This document shows positions 24,641 to 33,042 of a DNA stretch of 64,000 nt, piece after piece. The translations under genes were made by a program, and so were the position numbers. Location: NCBI GenBank assembly GCA_033763935.1, contig JANRJO010000006.1, positions 30,324-94,323 on the forward strand, in the 5' to 3' direction. The notes under the pieces are model-generated. The model did not search any database. It was not told the origin of the DNA and saw nothing but the letters and a program-made list of their open reading frames with translations. The first letter of the stretch is position 1, and every line of letters begins with the position of its first letter. The stretch comes from DALYJJ01 sp033763935 (GTDB lineage: Bacteria; Acidobacteriota; Terriglobia; Bryobacterales; Bryobacteraceae).

Positions 24641-24671
24641 CGCCCCGCAGATAGGCGGGGCGTTTTTTTTT
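24641..24671 (+). terminator. Strong intrinsic terminator
   Basis: CGCCCCGC (24641-24648), a six-base loop and GCGGGGCG (24655-24662) form a perfect 8-bp GC stem followed directly by nine T (24663-24671). The T-run is on the plus strand, so it ends transcription of the SPFH operon or of a small RNA, not of the minus-strand gene that follows. It is the clearest terminator seen in the window. Confidence 0.9.
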
Positions 24672-24695
24672 GCGCGGGGGTGAATCGCGGTTGCC

Positions 24696-25130
24696 TCAGG
24701 GCAGAAACAGCTTGGGCGGCATTTGGAAGAACTTGCCCAACTGCTTGGCTTGGCCCTTTGAGATGGGGCGGCGTCCGTCCAGCGCTTCGCGAGCGAGTTG
24801 GGGGTTTCCGAAGATATCGCCGACGTCCTCCACGGCCAGGCCCCGCGACTGCATCATGCGTTGCAGCGTCTCGTGCGGCAGGGGCTGGGGGGCTTCGCCG
24901 GCATCGTCGTCTTCGTCCTCCTCCTCTTCGACGCTTGCCTCGAACGCCTCAATCAGGAAGACCAGTAGCGCGAGGAGTTTCTCTTCCTCCGGTGCGAGGT
25001 CGCACTTCTCCATGAGCTCTTCCGCGAGGCCGAGAAGGCGGTCGTGTTCATCGATATCCTCGATCACCGCGGGTCGCGCGCGGGCGAGCAGTTCCGCGTA
25101 GCGGTCGGCCGAGAAGGGGCGATCCGGCAT
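24696..25130 (-). CDS. HigA-like HTH antitoxin (orphan)
   Basis: A 144-residue protein. The C-terminal third matches the Cro/C1-type HTH of E. coli HigA (YgjM): GLAVEDVGDIFGNPQLAREA, LDGRRPISKGQAKQLGKFF, ending MPPKLFLP. The middle is helical, with a very acidic stretch (EEEEDEDDDAGEA). HigA antitoxins normally follow a HigB RNase gene. Here the preceding gene is a TIM-barrel isomerase and no HigB-like frame was found. It may be a regulator of its own operon or may have lost its toxin. It begins seven bases after the isomerase gene. Confidence 0.75.
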   Translation of the reverse strand: MPDRPFSADRYAELLARARPAVIEDIDEHDRLLGLAEELMEKCDLAPEEEKLLALLVFLIEAFEASVEEEEDEDDDAGEAPQPLPHETLQRMMQSRGLAVEDVGDIFGNPQLAREALDGRRPISKGQAKQLGKFFQMPPKLFLP

Positions 25131-25137
25131 CGCCTCA

Positions 25138-25947
25138 TTATGGCGCAAGGCGCTCGGCGGCGACGAGCGTTTCGGCCTGCTTCCACTCGGCGCGCAGGCG
25201 CTCGGCGCTGTAGAGGAGGAAGTGGCGGTCCGGCGAGAAGACCTCAAGGGTGATGGTGCCGTCGTAGCCGGTGGAGCGGAGATCGCAGATGGATTCGCGA
25301 AGGTTGAGCGAGCCGGTACCGAGGGGGAGATGGAGGTCGGCCGAGCCGCCCTTGTTGTCGTGGAGGTGGACGTGGCGGATGCGCGAACCGTAGACGGCAA
25401 CGATCTCCCTGGTTGTGTTGCGCGGAACCTGCAGGTTGGCGTGGCCGATGTCGAGGTGCAGGCCGAGTTCGGGCAGGGGATCGAGGAGTTCGGAGAGTTG
25501 CTGGACGTTATTGAAGTCGCCGGGGAGGTTCTCGATCATGATGCCGACGCCGTGCTCGCTGCCATAGTCGATGAGTTCGCGGAAGGTGAGGATGTTGCGC
25601 TGGACGTAGAAGCGCCGCTCGTGCCAGGGGGTGAAGCGGTCGGGGTGGATGTTCATCCACTTGGCGCCGACCTGGGCGAAGACGTCAATGCATCGTTTCA
25701 GTTCGGCGAGCGCGCCCTTGCGGATGTCCTCGAAGGCGCTTGCCATGGGCAGATACCAGGCGGTGTGGCCGACCACGCGGAGACCATGCCGCTCGAGGGC
25801 GGCGCGGATCAAGGCGGGCTTGACAATCCAGGAAGCGGCTTTGGGCGGCTCCAGTGTGAGGTCGACGAAATCCAGGCCCAGTTCGCCAATCCAGGCGATC
25901 TCCTCCAAGGGGTTCGCCTCGGGATGATTCATGGCGCCGATCAACAT
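25138..25947 (-). CDS. Sugar-phosphate isomerase/epimerase-like TIM-barrel protein
   Basis: A 269-residue xylose-isomerase-like barrel. Metal-binding-type residues appear in the expected order: WMNIHPD, GVGIMIENLPGD (Glu), LGLHLDIGHANL (Asp and His), IRHVHLHDNKGG (His, Asp) and the closing ITLEVFSPD (Glu). It could act as an isomerase, epimerase or AP-endonuclease-like phosphatase; nothing nearby specifies which. The ATG at 25947 overlaps the stop of the nucleotidyltransferase gene by seven bases (ATGTTGA), showing co-translation. An earlier in-frame start at 25977 is less likely. Confidence 0.82.
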   Translation of the reverse strand: MLIGAMNHPEANPLEEIAWIGELGLDFVDLTLEPPKAASWIVKPALIRAALERHGLRVVGHTAWYLPMASAFEDIRKGALAELKRCIDVFAQVGAKWMNIHPDRFTPWHERRFYVQRNILTFRELIDYGSEHGVGIMIENLPGDFNNVQQLSELLDPLPELGLHLDIGHANLQVPRNTTREIVAVYGSRIRHVHLHDNKGGSADLHLPLGTGSLNLRESICDLRSTGYDGTITLEVFSPDRHFLLYSAERLRAEWKQAETLVAAERLAP

Positions 25948-26696
25948 GACAGTTCCGCCGGGGACATACGAAACCAAGGACGGGAATCGAGCATCGTCAG
26001 GCGACGCGGGTTGAGCGATTCACATGGCTGGGGGACTTCGGGCAGCGAGAGACGGGAGCGCACGTTTTGCGGGAAGGCGAGCGAGCGGCCAGGGAAGAGC
26101 CATGTGAAGACAGAGCCGACCGCCTGGAGGAGCGGCAGGTCGTCGCCGACACGCGCGATCAAGTGGTCCCAATCGACGCTGGGGCCGAGGGAATAGAGGA
26201 TGTTAAAGATGTCGGGCCAATCGCTGCGGTCGCGCTGCAATACGTAAAGCTTGGCCCAGATGAGTTCCTCGGGCGGCAGGACGGGGAGCAACTCCCCGCG
26301 CACGCGCAGCAGCGGGCCGCGGGTGAGCCAATCGCGATCGACCTCGGCGGTGAGGTTAGCCATGGCCCAGATGATGTCGACGAGGTTGGACTCAACGCAG
26401 GCGCGGTAGATCCAGCGGCGATCATAGGCCTGCTTCTCGTGGAAGTCAGTGAAACCGAGACCGGTGACGGCGTCGATGGCGCGATGGCGGTCGGCGGGGA
26501 CGACGTACACGTCCAGGTCTTTGGTATTGCGCCATTCGCGGGTGTAGGCGGCCAGGGCGAACGCGCCGCCGAGCGCGATGTCGATATTCTCTTCCCGCAG
26601 CCTGGTGATGGCGCGCATGTAGTCCTGCCACTGATCGTCGGGGATCGTGTTGCCCCAGCTTGCTTCCACCACCGGTCTGCCGTTGATCGATGCCAT
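25941..26696 (-). CDS. Nucleotidyltransferase-fold protein (AbiEii/DUF6036-like)
   Basis: A 251-residue protein with an antitoxin-type or AbiEii-like nucleotidyltransferase core. The first helix and strand (NIDIALGGAFALAAYTREW) precede the metal motif NTKDLDVYVV, and a further acidic residue fits VESNLVDIIW. A C-terminal helical part follows (LIWAKLYVLQRDRSDWPDIF), typical of this group. It may transfer a nucleotide to a protein or RNA. It opens an operon of nucleotidyltransferase, TIM barrel and HigA-like protein, an odd mixture with parts that recur in toxin-antitoxin systems. No toxic partner is evident. Confidence 0.75.
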   Translation of the reverse strand: MASINGRPVVEASWGNTIPDDQWQDYMRAITRLREENIDIALGGAFALAAYTREWRNTKDLDVYVVPADRHRAIDAVTGLGFTDFHEKQAYDRRWIYRACVESNLVDIIWAMANLTAEVDRDWLTRGPLLRVRGELLPVLPPEELIWAKLYVLQRDRSDWPDIFNILYSLGPSVDWDHLIARVGDDLPLLQAVGSVFTWLFPGRSLAFPQNVRSRLSLPEVPQPCESLNPRRLTMLDSRPWFRMSPAELSC

Positions 26697-26813
26697 AGCG
26701 CGAAGCGTCTCCCCCTGCTTGCTCCCGCACTATTGACAGCGATTTTTCACAAAACGTTGCCTACAATCCACCTGCTTCCGGTGTACGGTGTGCGCCGTGC
26801 GAAGCTGTAAACG
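26697..26813. other. AT-rich divergent intergenic region
   Basis: This 117-base gap drives a minus operon and a plus operon. TTGACA (26733-26738) and TACAAT (26762-26767) stand out on the plus strand but are 23 bases apart, too far for one promoter. No inverted repeat was found. Confidence 0.4.
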
Positions 26814-28004
26814 ATGACTTCTGCCCCCACGCAAGCACCTGATCCAATCTTCGAACTCATCCGGGCGGAAATCCGGCCGGCGTTGCCCGCGCTTGAAGGG
26901 TGCCGTTCGACGCGGCAGCTGCTCGCGAGCCCGGTATACGGCAGGATTCATGGGGCGTTGGAGAAGGTTCTGAAGACGCCGCAGACCGGGAACTTCCGAC
27001 GGCGGGAGGCGCCGGCGCGGGAGCGCTACCGGTTTCTGGCGTGGAACATCGAGCGCGGCATCCACCTGGAACGGCAGATCGAGGCGCTGCGGGAGCACGA
27101 GTACCTGTCACAGTGCGACGTGCTGTTGATTACGGAGACGGACATCGGGATGGCACGGTCGAAGAACCGCGAGGTGGCACGGGAGATGGCCGAAGCGCTG
27201 GGCATGGACTATTGTTTCGTGCCGAGCTACATCAGTTTGGTGAAGGGATCGGGGCTGGAGAACCTTGCCGAGGGCGACAACGAGTACGGGCTGCACGGAG
27301 ACGCCATTCTCTCCCGCTACCCGCTGACGAACGTTCGCGTGATCCCGCTCGAGAACGGGATCGACAAGTTTGCGGCGCGCGAGAAGCGGCTGGGAAGTCC
27401 GACGGTAATTGCGGCGGATGTGGAGTTGCCGGGGATGCCGGTGACGGCGGTGTCGATTCACCTGGACGCGCACTCCACGCAGCACCACCGTTTTGAGCAG
27501 ATGCGAACCGTGTTGGACGGGCTGAAGACGGAGCGGCCGGTGGTATTGGGGGGCGACTGGAACACCACGACCTACGACTCTTCAGGGGCGCTGCCGGCGA
27601 TTCTTGGGTTCTGGCGGCGCGTATTCATGGGCGTGGGGCACGTGATGAAGAACCACTACCTGCACCCGTACCGCTATTTCGAGCGCGAGCTGTTCGATTT
27701 GCTGGAGGCGCGCGGGTTCGACTGGCGCAGCGTCAATGTGACCGGCGAACACACGCTCTGCTACGACGTGAGCGATCCGCGTGCGCACAACAGCCTGCTG
27801 GAGTGGGTTCCGCCATGGTGTTTTCCGTTCATTCGATGGTCTCTGCGCGAGCACCACGGGAGGTGTCCGCTGAAGCTCGACTGGTTTGCGGTTCGGGGGC
27901 TGAAGGCGGAAGCTCCGGTGGTTCTACATGAGTTTCGCGAGGGGCGCGAGGCGCCGTTGTCGGACCACGATCCGATCGGCGTTGATATCATGACGCTCGC
28001 ATGA
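26814..28004 (+). CDS. Endonuclease/exonuclease/phosphatase-family hydrolase
   Basis: A 396-residue protein with the EEP fold. Active-site stretches appear in order: FLAWNIERG (Asn), VLLITETDIG (Glu), VVLGGDWNTTTYD (Asp, Asn) and SDHDPIGVDI (terminal Asp-His). An N-terminal extension of about 65 residues and an insert with a Trp-rich helix (WVPPWCFPFIRWSL) distinguish it from DNA-repair members. It might be a phosphodiesterase acting on lipids, nucleotides or DNA. The stop overlaps the TPR gene (ATGA). Confidence 0.82.
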   Translation: MTSAPTQAPDPIFELIRAEIRPALPALEGCRSTRQLLASPVYGRIHGALEKVLKTPQTGNFRRREAPARERYRFLAWNIERGIHLERQIEALREHEYLSQCDVLLITETDIGMARSKNREVAREMAEALGMDYCFVPSYISLVKGSGLENLAEGDNEYGLHGDAILSRYPLTNVRVIPLENGIDKFAAREKRLGSPTVIAADVELPGMPVTAVSIHLDAHSTQHHRFEQMRTVLDGLKTERPVVLGGDWNTTTYDSSGALPAILGFWRRVFMGVGHVMKNHYLHPYRYFERELFDLLEARGFDWRSVNVTGEHTLCYDVSDPRAHNSLLEWVPPWCFPFIRWSLREHHGRCPLKLDWFAVRGLKAEAPVVLHEFREGREAPLSDHDPIGVDIMTLA

Positions 28005-28759
28005 TGGCTTTGGCGTTCTCGCTGCTGCTAGCGCAGAACCCCGATGCGTTCTACGAGCGGGGCGTGGCTCTGTTTCGGGAGGGCAAGCTGAACGAGGCCA
28101 TCGGACCCCTGGAAGCGGCGGTCCGTGCAAACCCGAACAAGCCGGCGTACCTGAAGGCGCTCGGGGTGGTGCACGCGGCGCAGTCGAACTACGACCTGGC
28201 GGAGCCGTTCTTCCGGCGGGCGTGCGAGATCGACTTAAAGGAAGAGGACGTCTGCTACTACCTGGGGCGGGCGCTTTATGCGCTCAACCGGTTTGAGCCG
28301 GCCGTGCCTGCACTGGAGAAGGCGTTGAAGGTCGACCGGCAGCCGTTCCGCGTCTACCTGGGCCTGGCGCAGGCGCAGGAGGCGTTGGGACGGAACGAAG
28401 AGGCGGAGAAGAACTTCAAGCTGGCGGTGGAGAAGAACCGATCGCAGCGGCCGGAGGACGATCCGCGGATTCACTACGGTGTGTTTCTGTTTCGGCAGGG
28501 GCGGCTGGAAGAGGCGGCGGATGTGTTTCAGAAGGCGGCCCGGGCGCTGCCGCAGTCGTCGCGGGCGCGGTATGAGTACGGGCGGGTGCTCTATCAGACG
28601 GGCAAACTGGAAGAGGCGGAGAAAGAGCTGAAACGGGCGGTGGAGATTCAGGCTGGAAACGGGCCGGCGCACTTGTTGTTGAGCAAGGTCTACAACCGCA
28701 TGGGCCGAGCAGCCGATGCGGAGAAGCACGCGCGTCTCGGCGGGCAGGCGGTTCAATAG
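28001..28759 (+). CDS. Exported TPR protein
   Basis: A 252-residue protein with a short hydrophobic start (MMALAFSLLLAQ) and about six TPR units filling the rest. Examples are NPDAFYERGVALFREGKLNE, SNYDLAEPFFRRACEIDLKE and SRARYEYGRVLYQTGKLEEA. It probably acts as a protein scaffold outside the cytoplasm. It overlaps the EEP gene and precedes the SDR gene by 11 bases. Confidence 0.85.
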   Translation: MMALAFSLLLAQNPDAFYERGVALFREGKLNEAIGPLEAAVRANPNKPAYLKALGVVHAAQSNYDLAEPFFRRACEIDLKEEDVCYYLGRALYALNRFEPAVPALEKALKVDRQPFRVYLGLAQAQEALGRNEEAEKNFKLAVEKNRSQRPEDDPRIHYGVFLFRQGRLEEAADVFQKAARALPQSSRARYEYGRVLYQTGKLEEAEKELKRAVEIQAGNGPAHLLLSKVYNRMGRAADAEKHARLGGQAVQ

Positions 28760-28770
28760 GAACGGAGAAC

Positions 28771-29523
28771 ATGGCTGATTTTTCGGGAATGACGGCGCTG
28801 GTGACGGGCGCGAGCAACGGGATTGGCGCGGAGACCGCGGTACGGCTGGGCGCGGGCGGGGCGAACGTGCTGGTGCACTATAACAGCGCCGCGGCGGAAG
28901 CGGAGCAGGTGCTCGATCGCATTCGCGCCGCAGGCGGGTGCGGCATGACCGTGCAGGCGGACTTGACGACGATGAGCGGAACGCACGGTTTGATCGAGCA
29001 GGTGCGGGCGCAGCCGGTGGATATTCTCGTCAACAACGCGGGCTCGCTGATCCGCCGCACCGGGACGCTGGAGATGACCGAGGAGATCTGGGACAAGACG
29101 ATGATGCTGAACCTGACGTCAGCGTTTTTTCTGACGCAGGCGCTGTTGCCGGGGATGCTGGATCGGGGGCGCGGGTTCATCGTGAATGTGTCGTCGGTGG
29201 CGGCGCGCACCGGCGGCGGCGTGGGGGCGGGCGCTTATGCGGCGGCGAAGGCGGCGATTTCGGCGTTGACGAAGAACCTGACGAAGGAGTTCGCGGCGAA
29301 GGGGATTCGGGTGAACTGCGTTTCGCCGGGGACGATCGACACGAATTACCACCGGCAGTTCTCGAACGAGCAGATGTTGAACGCGGTGCGCGCGGCGACG
29401 CCCCTGGGGCGGTTGGGGACGTCGGATGAGATCGCCGACCTGATCGTGTATCTGTGCACGCCGGGGGCGTCCTACATGCAGGGGCAGGTGATCGAAATCA
29501 ACGGCGGCTTCCTGATGGCATAG
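28771..29523 (+). CDS. Short-chain dehydrogenase/reductase (FabG-like)
   Basis: A 250-residue classical SDR. It has the cofactor motif TGASNGIG at about 12-19, NNAG at about 90, the catalytic Ser in FIVNVSSVA and the YxxxK pair in AYAAAKAAIS. The C-terminal SPGTIDTNYH and GQVIEINGGF segments are FabG-like. A basic residue pattern after strand 2 cannot decide between NADH and NADPH. GGAG lies eight bases before the ATG. It shares a transcript with the TPR gene. The substrate is unknown. Confidence 0.9.
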   Translation: MADFSGMTALVTGASNGIGAETAVRLGAGGANVLVHYNSAAAEAEQVLDRIRAAGGCGMTVQADLTTMSGTHGLIEQVRAQPVDILVNNAGSLIRRTGTLEMTEEIWDKTMMLNLTSAFFLTQALLPGMLDRGRGFIVNVSSVAARTGGGVGAGAYAAAKAAISALTKNLTKEFAAKGIRVNCVSPGTIDTNYHRQFSNEQMLNAVRAATPLGRLGTSDEIADLIVYLCTPGASYMQGQVIEINGGFLMA

Positions 29524-29526
29524 CGC

Positions 29527-29532
29527 TATCAT
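29527..29532 (+). promoter_or_regulatory. -10 candidate for a leaderless aldo/keto-reductase transcript
   Basis: TATCAT is followed by exactly six bases (TGGCGC) and the ATG at 29539. The preceding stop is at 29521-29523. No Shine-Dalgarno and no convincing -35 are present. The spacing matches the hexamers before 4763 and 7216. Confidence 0.4.
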
Positions 29533-29538
29533 TGGCGC

Positions 29539-30651
29539 ATGGACCGACGGACCTTTCTGGGGATGGCGGCGGCCGCGCCAATGCCGGCGCAGAGCGGCGG
29601 GGAGTATCGCAACCGGCAGGCGGGCATGGCCTACCGGCGACTGGGGCGCACGGGGCTCATGGTATCCGAGGTGGTGTGCGGGGGCGATCCCATCGTGCCG
29701 GAGAACTACGAGCATCTGAACGGGGCGTTGGAGCGCGGGCTGAACTACCTCGACATGGCTCCGGCGTATCATCGAGGGCGTACGGAAGAGGCGTACGGCA
29801 AGTTTCTCGGCGGGTCTTCGCGGCGGGAGAAGGTGTTCCTGACCACCAAGATCTCCTCGCTGACCGGAGTGCGGAACGCGTTGTACGAAGAGATCTACAA
29901 GGGATTGCCCGGCGAGAAGCGAGCCGAGATCGACCGGCGCGCGGACGAGATGGTGCGCGAGCGGCAGATTTTAAAGCCGGGTTACTTCTTCGAGTATTTT
30001 CCGGGTCAACAGAGACAGGTCCCGCCGGTCTATCGGGCTAACGCGATGATGAAGGACTACGCGCATCGGGTGGAAGGGAGCGCGAAGTACCGCGAGGCGA
30101 TCACGAGTTCGATCGAGGGAAGCCTGAAGCGCGTGGGAACCGATTACTTCGACATTATGATGTGCCCGCACGGGGCGCTGACGCCGGAGGAGTTGGACAT
30201 TCCGGAAATCATCGATACGTTCCAGGCGCTGAAGAAGCAGGGCAAGGTGCGGTTCCTCGGCGTATCGACACACACGGATCCGGCGACGGTGGTGCGGAAG
30301 GCGGCGGCGCTTGGGCACTACGACGTGGCGATGTGCGCATACAACGTGGCGAACGGTCCGGCGATGGATGCGGCGTTGCGGGAGGCGGCGTCGCGGGGGA
30401 TGGGGCTGATCGGAATGAAGGTGGCGATGGCGGTGGCGACGCAGTACAAGCAACTGCAGCCGGTGCCGCAGTGGCGGATCGACAAGGTGAACCGCGTGGT
30501 GCCGGGCGAGTGGAAGGCGCCGTTGAAGGCGTATATCTGGGCGCTGCAGAATCCCAACGTGACAGCGGTGATTTCGAATCTGTGGGACGAGACCTACGTG
30601 AAGGAGAATCTCGGCGTCGCGGGCGTGAAGGTGGAGTTGCAGCCGGCGTGA
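29539..30651 (+). CDS. Exported aldo/keto reductase
   Basis: A 370-residue protein. The start MDRRTFLGMAAAAPMPAQSG is a twin-arginine signal (DRRTFLG). The AKR barrel shows its tetrad: Asp and Tyr in NYLDMAPAYHRGRTEEAYGK, Lys in KVFLTTKISS and His in FDIMMCPHG. An insert of about 60 residues (GEKRAEIDRRADEMVRERQI) follows the Lys segment. It resembles the group of acidobacterial Tat-exported aldo/keto reductases. The TGA overlaps the GTG start of the Cas6-like gene. Confidence 0.87.
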   Translation: MDRRTFLGMAAAAPMPAQSGGEYRNRQAGMAYRRLGRTGLMVSEVVCGGDPIVPENYEHLNGALERGLNYLDMAPAYHRGRTEEAYGKFLGGSSRREKVFLTTKISSLTGVRNALYEEIYKGLPGEKRAEIDRRADEMVRERQILKPGYFFEYFPGQQRQVPPVYRANAMMKDYAHRVEGSAKYREAITSSIEGSLKRVGTDYFDIMMCPHGALTPEELDIPEIIDTFQALKKQGKVRFLGVSTHTDPATVVRKAAALGHYDVAMCAYNVANGPAMDAALREAASRGMGLIGMKVAMAVATQYKQLQPVPQWRIDKVNRVVPGEWKAPLKAYIWALQNPNVTAVISNLWDETYVKENLGVAGVKVELQPA

Positions 30652-31409
30652 CGTTTTCGGTTTGGCGGCGGCGCTTCCGGTATCGCGCCGCGGGGCCTAT
30701 CACATTTCCGGCGTGGAAGGCCGGGAATGTGCTGCGCGGGGCGCTGGGGACGGTGTTGAGCGGTGAGGTATTTCGGCCCTCGCTGGCGGAAGGGCCGAGC
30801 GGGTTGGCCGATCCGCCGCGTCCTTTTGTCCTGCGGGCCTCCCACCTGAATGGCCAGGAGGTGCAGGGTGAGTTCTGGTACGACGTCCACCTGTTTCGCC
30901 CGGACATTGAGGGGGCGTTCGGCTTGCTCCGACGAATCGGGGGAACGGCGGTGGTGTTGGACCGCTGCGATGACCTCGGGTTCGCTTCTGTGAAGTTGGA
31001 CGAGCCGTGCGCGGGGCGAGCGAGCGCTTCGTTGGCATTCGAGATGCCGGTGCGGCTGAAGGGTTTGGATGACGGCGAGCGGCCTTCGTTCGAGGTGCTG
31101 TTCGCGCGCCTGCGCGACCGGATCTCGACGCTGCGCGCACTCTACGGCGAGGGGCCGCTCGAGATCGATTTTCGGGGCATGGCGGAGCGCGCAGGGCGAG
31201 TGGAACTGGAGTCGGCGGCGATGCGCTTCGTCGAGGTGGAGCGGCGCAGTTCGCGTACCGGGCAGACGCATCCGCTGGGCGGCTGGGTGGGGGAGTTGCG
31301 CTATCGTGGGGACTTGGCCGAGTTCTGGCCGTATCTGGTGGCGGGCGAGTACACGGGCGTGGGACGGCAAACGGTGTGGGGCAACGGGGCGTACCGTTTG
31401 GGCAGCTAG
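30648..31409 (+). CDS. Cas6-family (PF10040-type) RAMP endoribonuclease-like protein, solitary
   Basis: A 253-residue protein. The N-terminal RAMP part (FRYRAAGPITFPAWKAGNVL, RGALGTVL, PRPFVLRA) and the C-terminal signature GGWVGELRYRGDLAEFWPYL, with GEYTGVGRQTVWGNGAYRL, match CRISPR pre-crRNA-processing Cas6 proteins of the PF10040 group. No CRISPR repeats or other cas genes occur in the window. Catalysis in Cas6 usually needs a His; His residues are present (66, 81, 208) but the active one cannot be assigned. It starts with GTG overlapping the aldo/keto reductase stop (GTGA). Its last four bases overlap the convergent gene. Confidence 0.75.
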   Translation: MTFSVWRRRFRYRAAGPITFPAWKAGNVLRGALGTVLSGEVFRPSLAEGPSGLADPPRPFVLRASHLNGQEVQGEFWYDVHLFRPDIEGAFGLLRRIGGTAVVLDRCDDLGFASVKLDEPCAGRASASLAFEMPVRLKGLDDGERPSFEVLFARLRDRISTLRALYGEGPLEIDFRGMAERAGRVELESAAMRFVEVERRSSRTGQTHPLGGWVGELRYRGDLAEFWPYLVAGEYTGVGRQTVWGNGAYRLGS

Positions 31410-33025
31410 CGCACCACTTCCATTCGACTGTGGGGTACGGTGACGGAGCCTACGGCGCCGCTGGTGTTGTCACGCACGATGATCTTGAGTTCGCTTGCCT
31501 GCTTTTCGCGGGGAAGGCGGTAGGGCCACATGAGACCGTTTTTGCGGGCGTCGGCGTAGGTGGCGTCGTCCATGTGGAGGCCGATGCGCTTCGATTCGGC
31601 GGGGCCGTAGCGACGGCCTTCGCGATCGCGCTGGAGCGCCATCACTTCAAGTGAGCCGGTCCAGCGGCCATCGCGGTGCTCCACGGCGACGTTGGCCATG
31701 TCGATCTGGAGGAGCAGGCCGATGGTGTCGGGCTGCGGATCGTTGATCAACGCTGCGCGGCAGGTGAGGCCGATAACGGAGGCGTCAACAGGGCTCCAGG
31801 CTGCTGTGCGGAAAGCGGCTTCACGGGCGTCCTGCGCGTCGTCGGCGGCCTTCGCGTAGTAGCCAGCGCGGTGGCGCACGCGGGCGCCGTCGCGTCTAAC
31901 GCGGACCTTGATGTCGCGCCACTTGCCGTCCATTGCGGCATCGTCAGGAGTGTATGCGAGCGTGTAGGTGACGCGCCCGTCGTCCACCGCTTCGGCCACG
32001 GCGCGGTCAATGTCGTTGCGGTTGATGAAGAGGCGGCCCCCCGTTGCTTCGGCGAGTTCGCCCATACCCTCCCAATGCGTCTGCATGGCGCGAAGGCCGG
32101 GGCCGATGGTGTTGCGGGCTTCGCGGCCGGTGCGTACGGCGGCGCCGAATTGCGGGTCGGCGAAGAGGCCGCGGGCGTCGATCGAATAGAGGGCGACGTT
32201 GGCGGCGTTAAGGGCCCGCACGGCGCGGACGGTCTCCGGCCCGAAGTTCCGCTTCTCGCGAATGTTCTCGAGGCGCGCCGGGTGCTCGAGGTTCATGGTG
32301 AGCGGAAGGCCGCCGGTGATCCACAGCAGGTTCTTGCGGCCGGGGAAGGCAGCCAGGTGGTGGGCGACGCTTTCCAGGGCGAGGAGGGTACTCAGTGGGC
32401 GGCTGGCTGTGACGAGGTCCGCTTCGCGCTCGAAGACCTCTTTAAAGGGATCGCCGGGGCGGTTGACGTTGCGGATGCCGCTGTCGTTGACGGGCTGGTT
32501 GGAGTCGGCAGTGCCGGGGCGTGCTTCGCCGCGCCAGGCGGCGAGTTTGGCCTCGAGAGATGCGCGGTCGCCGGTGAAGTCGTGCAGGATGGCAAAGGAG
32601 CGGCCGAGGAGGTAGATGGCCGCGCGGTCGGTGGGCCGCATTCCTTTAAGGAATGAGGCGGCGCGTTCCTTGGCGAAACTCTGGTCGGCCCAGGGCGTAT
32701 TGAGGGTATCGATGAGGAGCACGGTGACGGCGCCGCCGTAGGTATCAGCGCGGTTGGTGACGATGTTGGGCTGCGAGGGCGTTGCGGGCGCAGGGGAGGC
32801 CGGTGGAGTGTCGGGGGCCGTCTCCTTGACGAAGCGCGCGATCTTCTGCGGGCGGCCGCGTTCCAGGACCTCGATGTCGTCGGCGGTGAGGTCAATGATG
32901 GCGCGCCCTTTGGCGTCCTGGACGACGAGGCTGACTTCGACCAGACGTGCGGTGGTCCGCAGGGTCAGCGGTTCAGGCTGCTGCGCGGCCAACAATGAAG
33001 CGGCGCACAGCGCGGCGATTCGCAT
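31406..33025 (-). CDS. VWFA-related secreted protein (acidobacterial TIGR03436 type)
   Basis: A 539-residue protein with a signal peptide (MRIAALCAASLLAAQQPEP). The family start is typical: TARLVEVSLVVQDAKGRAII, then LTADDIEVLERGRPQKIARF. A von Willebrand A-like region follows (YGGAVTVLLIDTLNTPWADQ, GRKNLLWITGGLPLTMN, ALYSIDARGL). The degenerate MIDAS means metal binding is uncertain. The C-terminal 150 residues form beta domains. This family is expanded in Acidobacteria and its function is unknown. An alternative ATG lies four codons upstream. The divergent DUF4350-like gene starts only 13 bases away. Confidence 0.85.
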   Translation of the reverse strand: MRIAALCAASLLAAQQPEPLTLRTTARLVEVSLVVQDAKGRAIIDLTADDIEVLERGRPQKIARFVKETAPDTPPASPAPATPSQPNIVTNRADTYGGAVTVLLIDTLNTPWADQSFAKERAASFLKGMRPTDRAAIYLLGRSFAILHDFTGDRASLEAKLAAWRGEARPGTADSNQPVNDSGIRNVNRPGDPFKEVFEREADLVTASRPLSTLLALESVAHHLAAFPGRKNLLWITGGLPLTMNLEHPARLENIREKRNFGPETVRAVRALNAANVALYSIDARGLFADPQFGAAVRTGREARNTIGPGLRAMQTHWEGMGELAEATGGRLFINRNDIDRAVAEAVDDGRVTYTLAYTPDDAAMDGKWRDIKVRVRRDGARVRHRAGYYAKAADDAQDAREAAFRTAAWSPVDASVIGLTCRAALINDPQPDTIGLLLQIDMANVAVEHRDGRWTGSLEVMALQRDREGRRYGPAESKRIGLHMDDATYADARKNGLMWPYRLPREKQASELKIIVRDNTSGAVGSVTVPHSRMEVVR

Positions 33026-33042
33026 AAGCTGTTCCATTATGC
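33022..33042. promoter_or_regulatory. Inverted repeat holding both start codons of a divergent pair
   Basis: GCATAA (33022-33027) and TTATGC (33037-33042) are inverted arms around nine bases. The minus-strand ATG (33025-33023) lies in one arm and the plus-strand ATG (33039-33041) lies in the other. CATAAG and CATAAT could each serve as a -10 for the gene on the far side. A shared regulator site is possible. Confidence 0.4.

Noticed and set aside
26733..26767. TTGACA and TACAAT as one promoter for the EEP gene
   Set aside because: The hexamers are 23 bases apart, too far for a normal promoter; reported only as intergenic features.
30648..31409. CRISPR array expected beside the Cas6-like gene
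   Set aside because: The flanking DNA is fully occupied by the reductase and VWFA genes, and no evenly spaced direct repeats were seen anywhere in the window.
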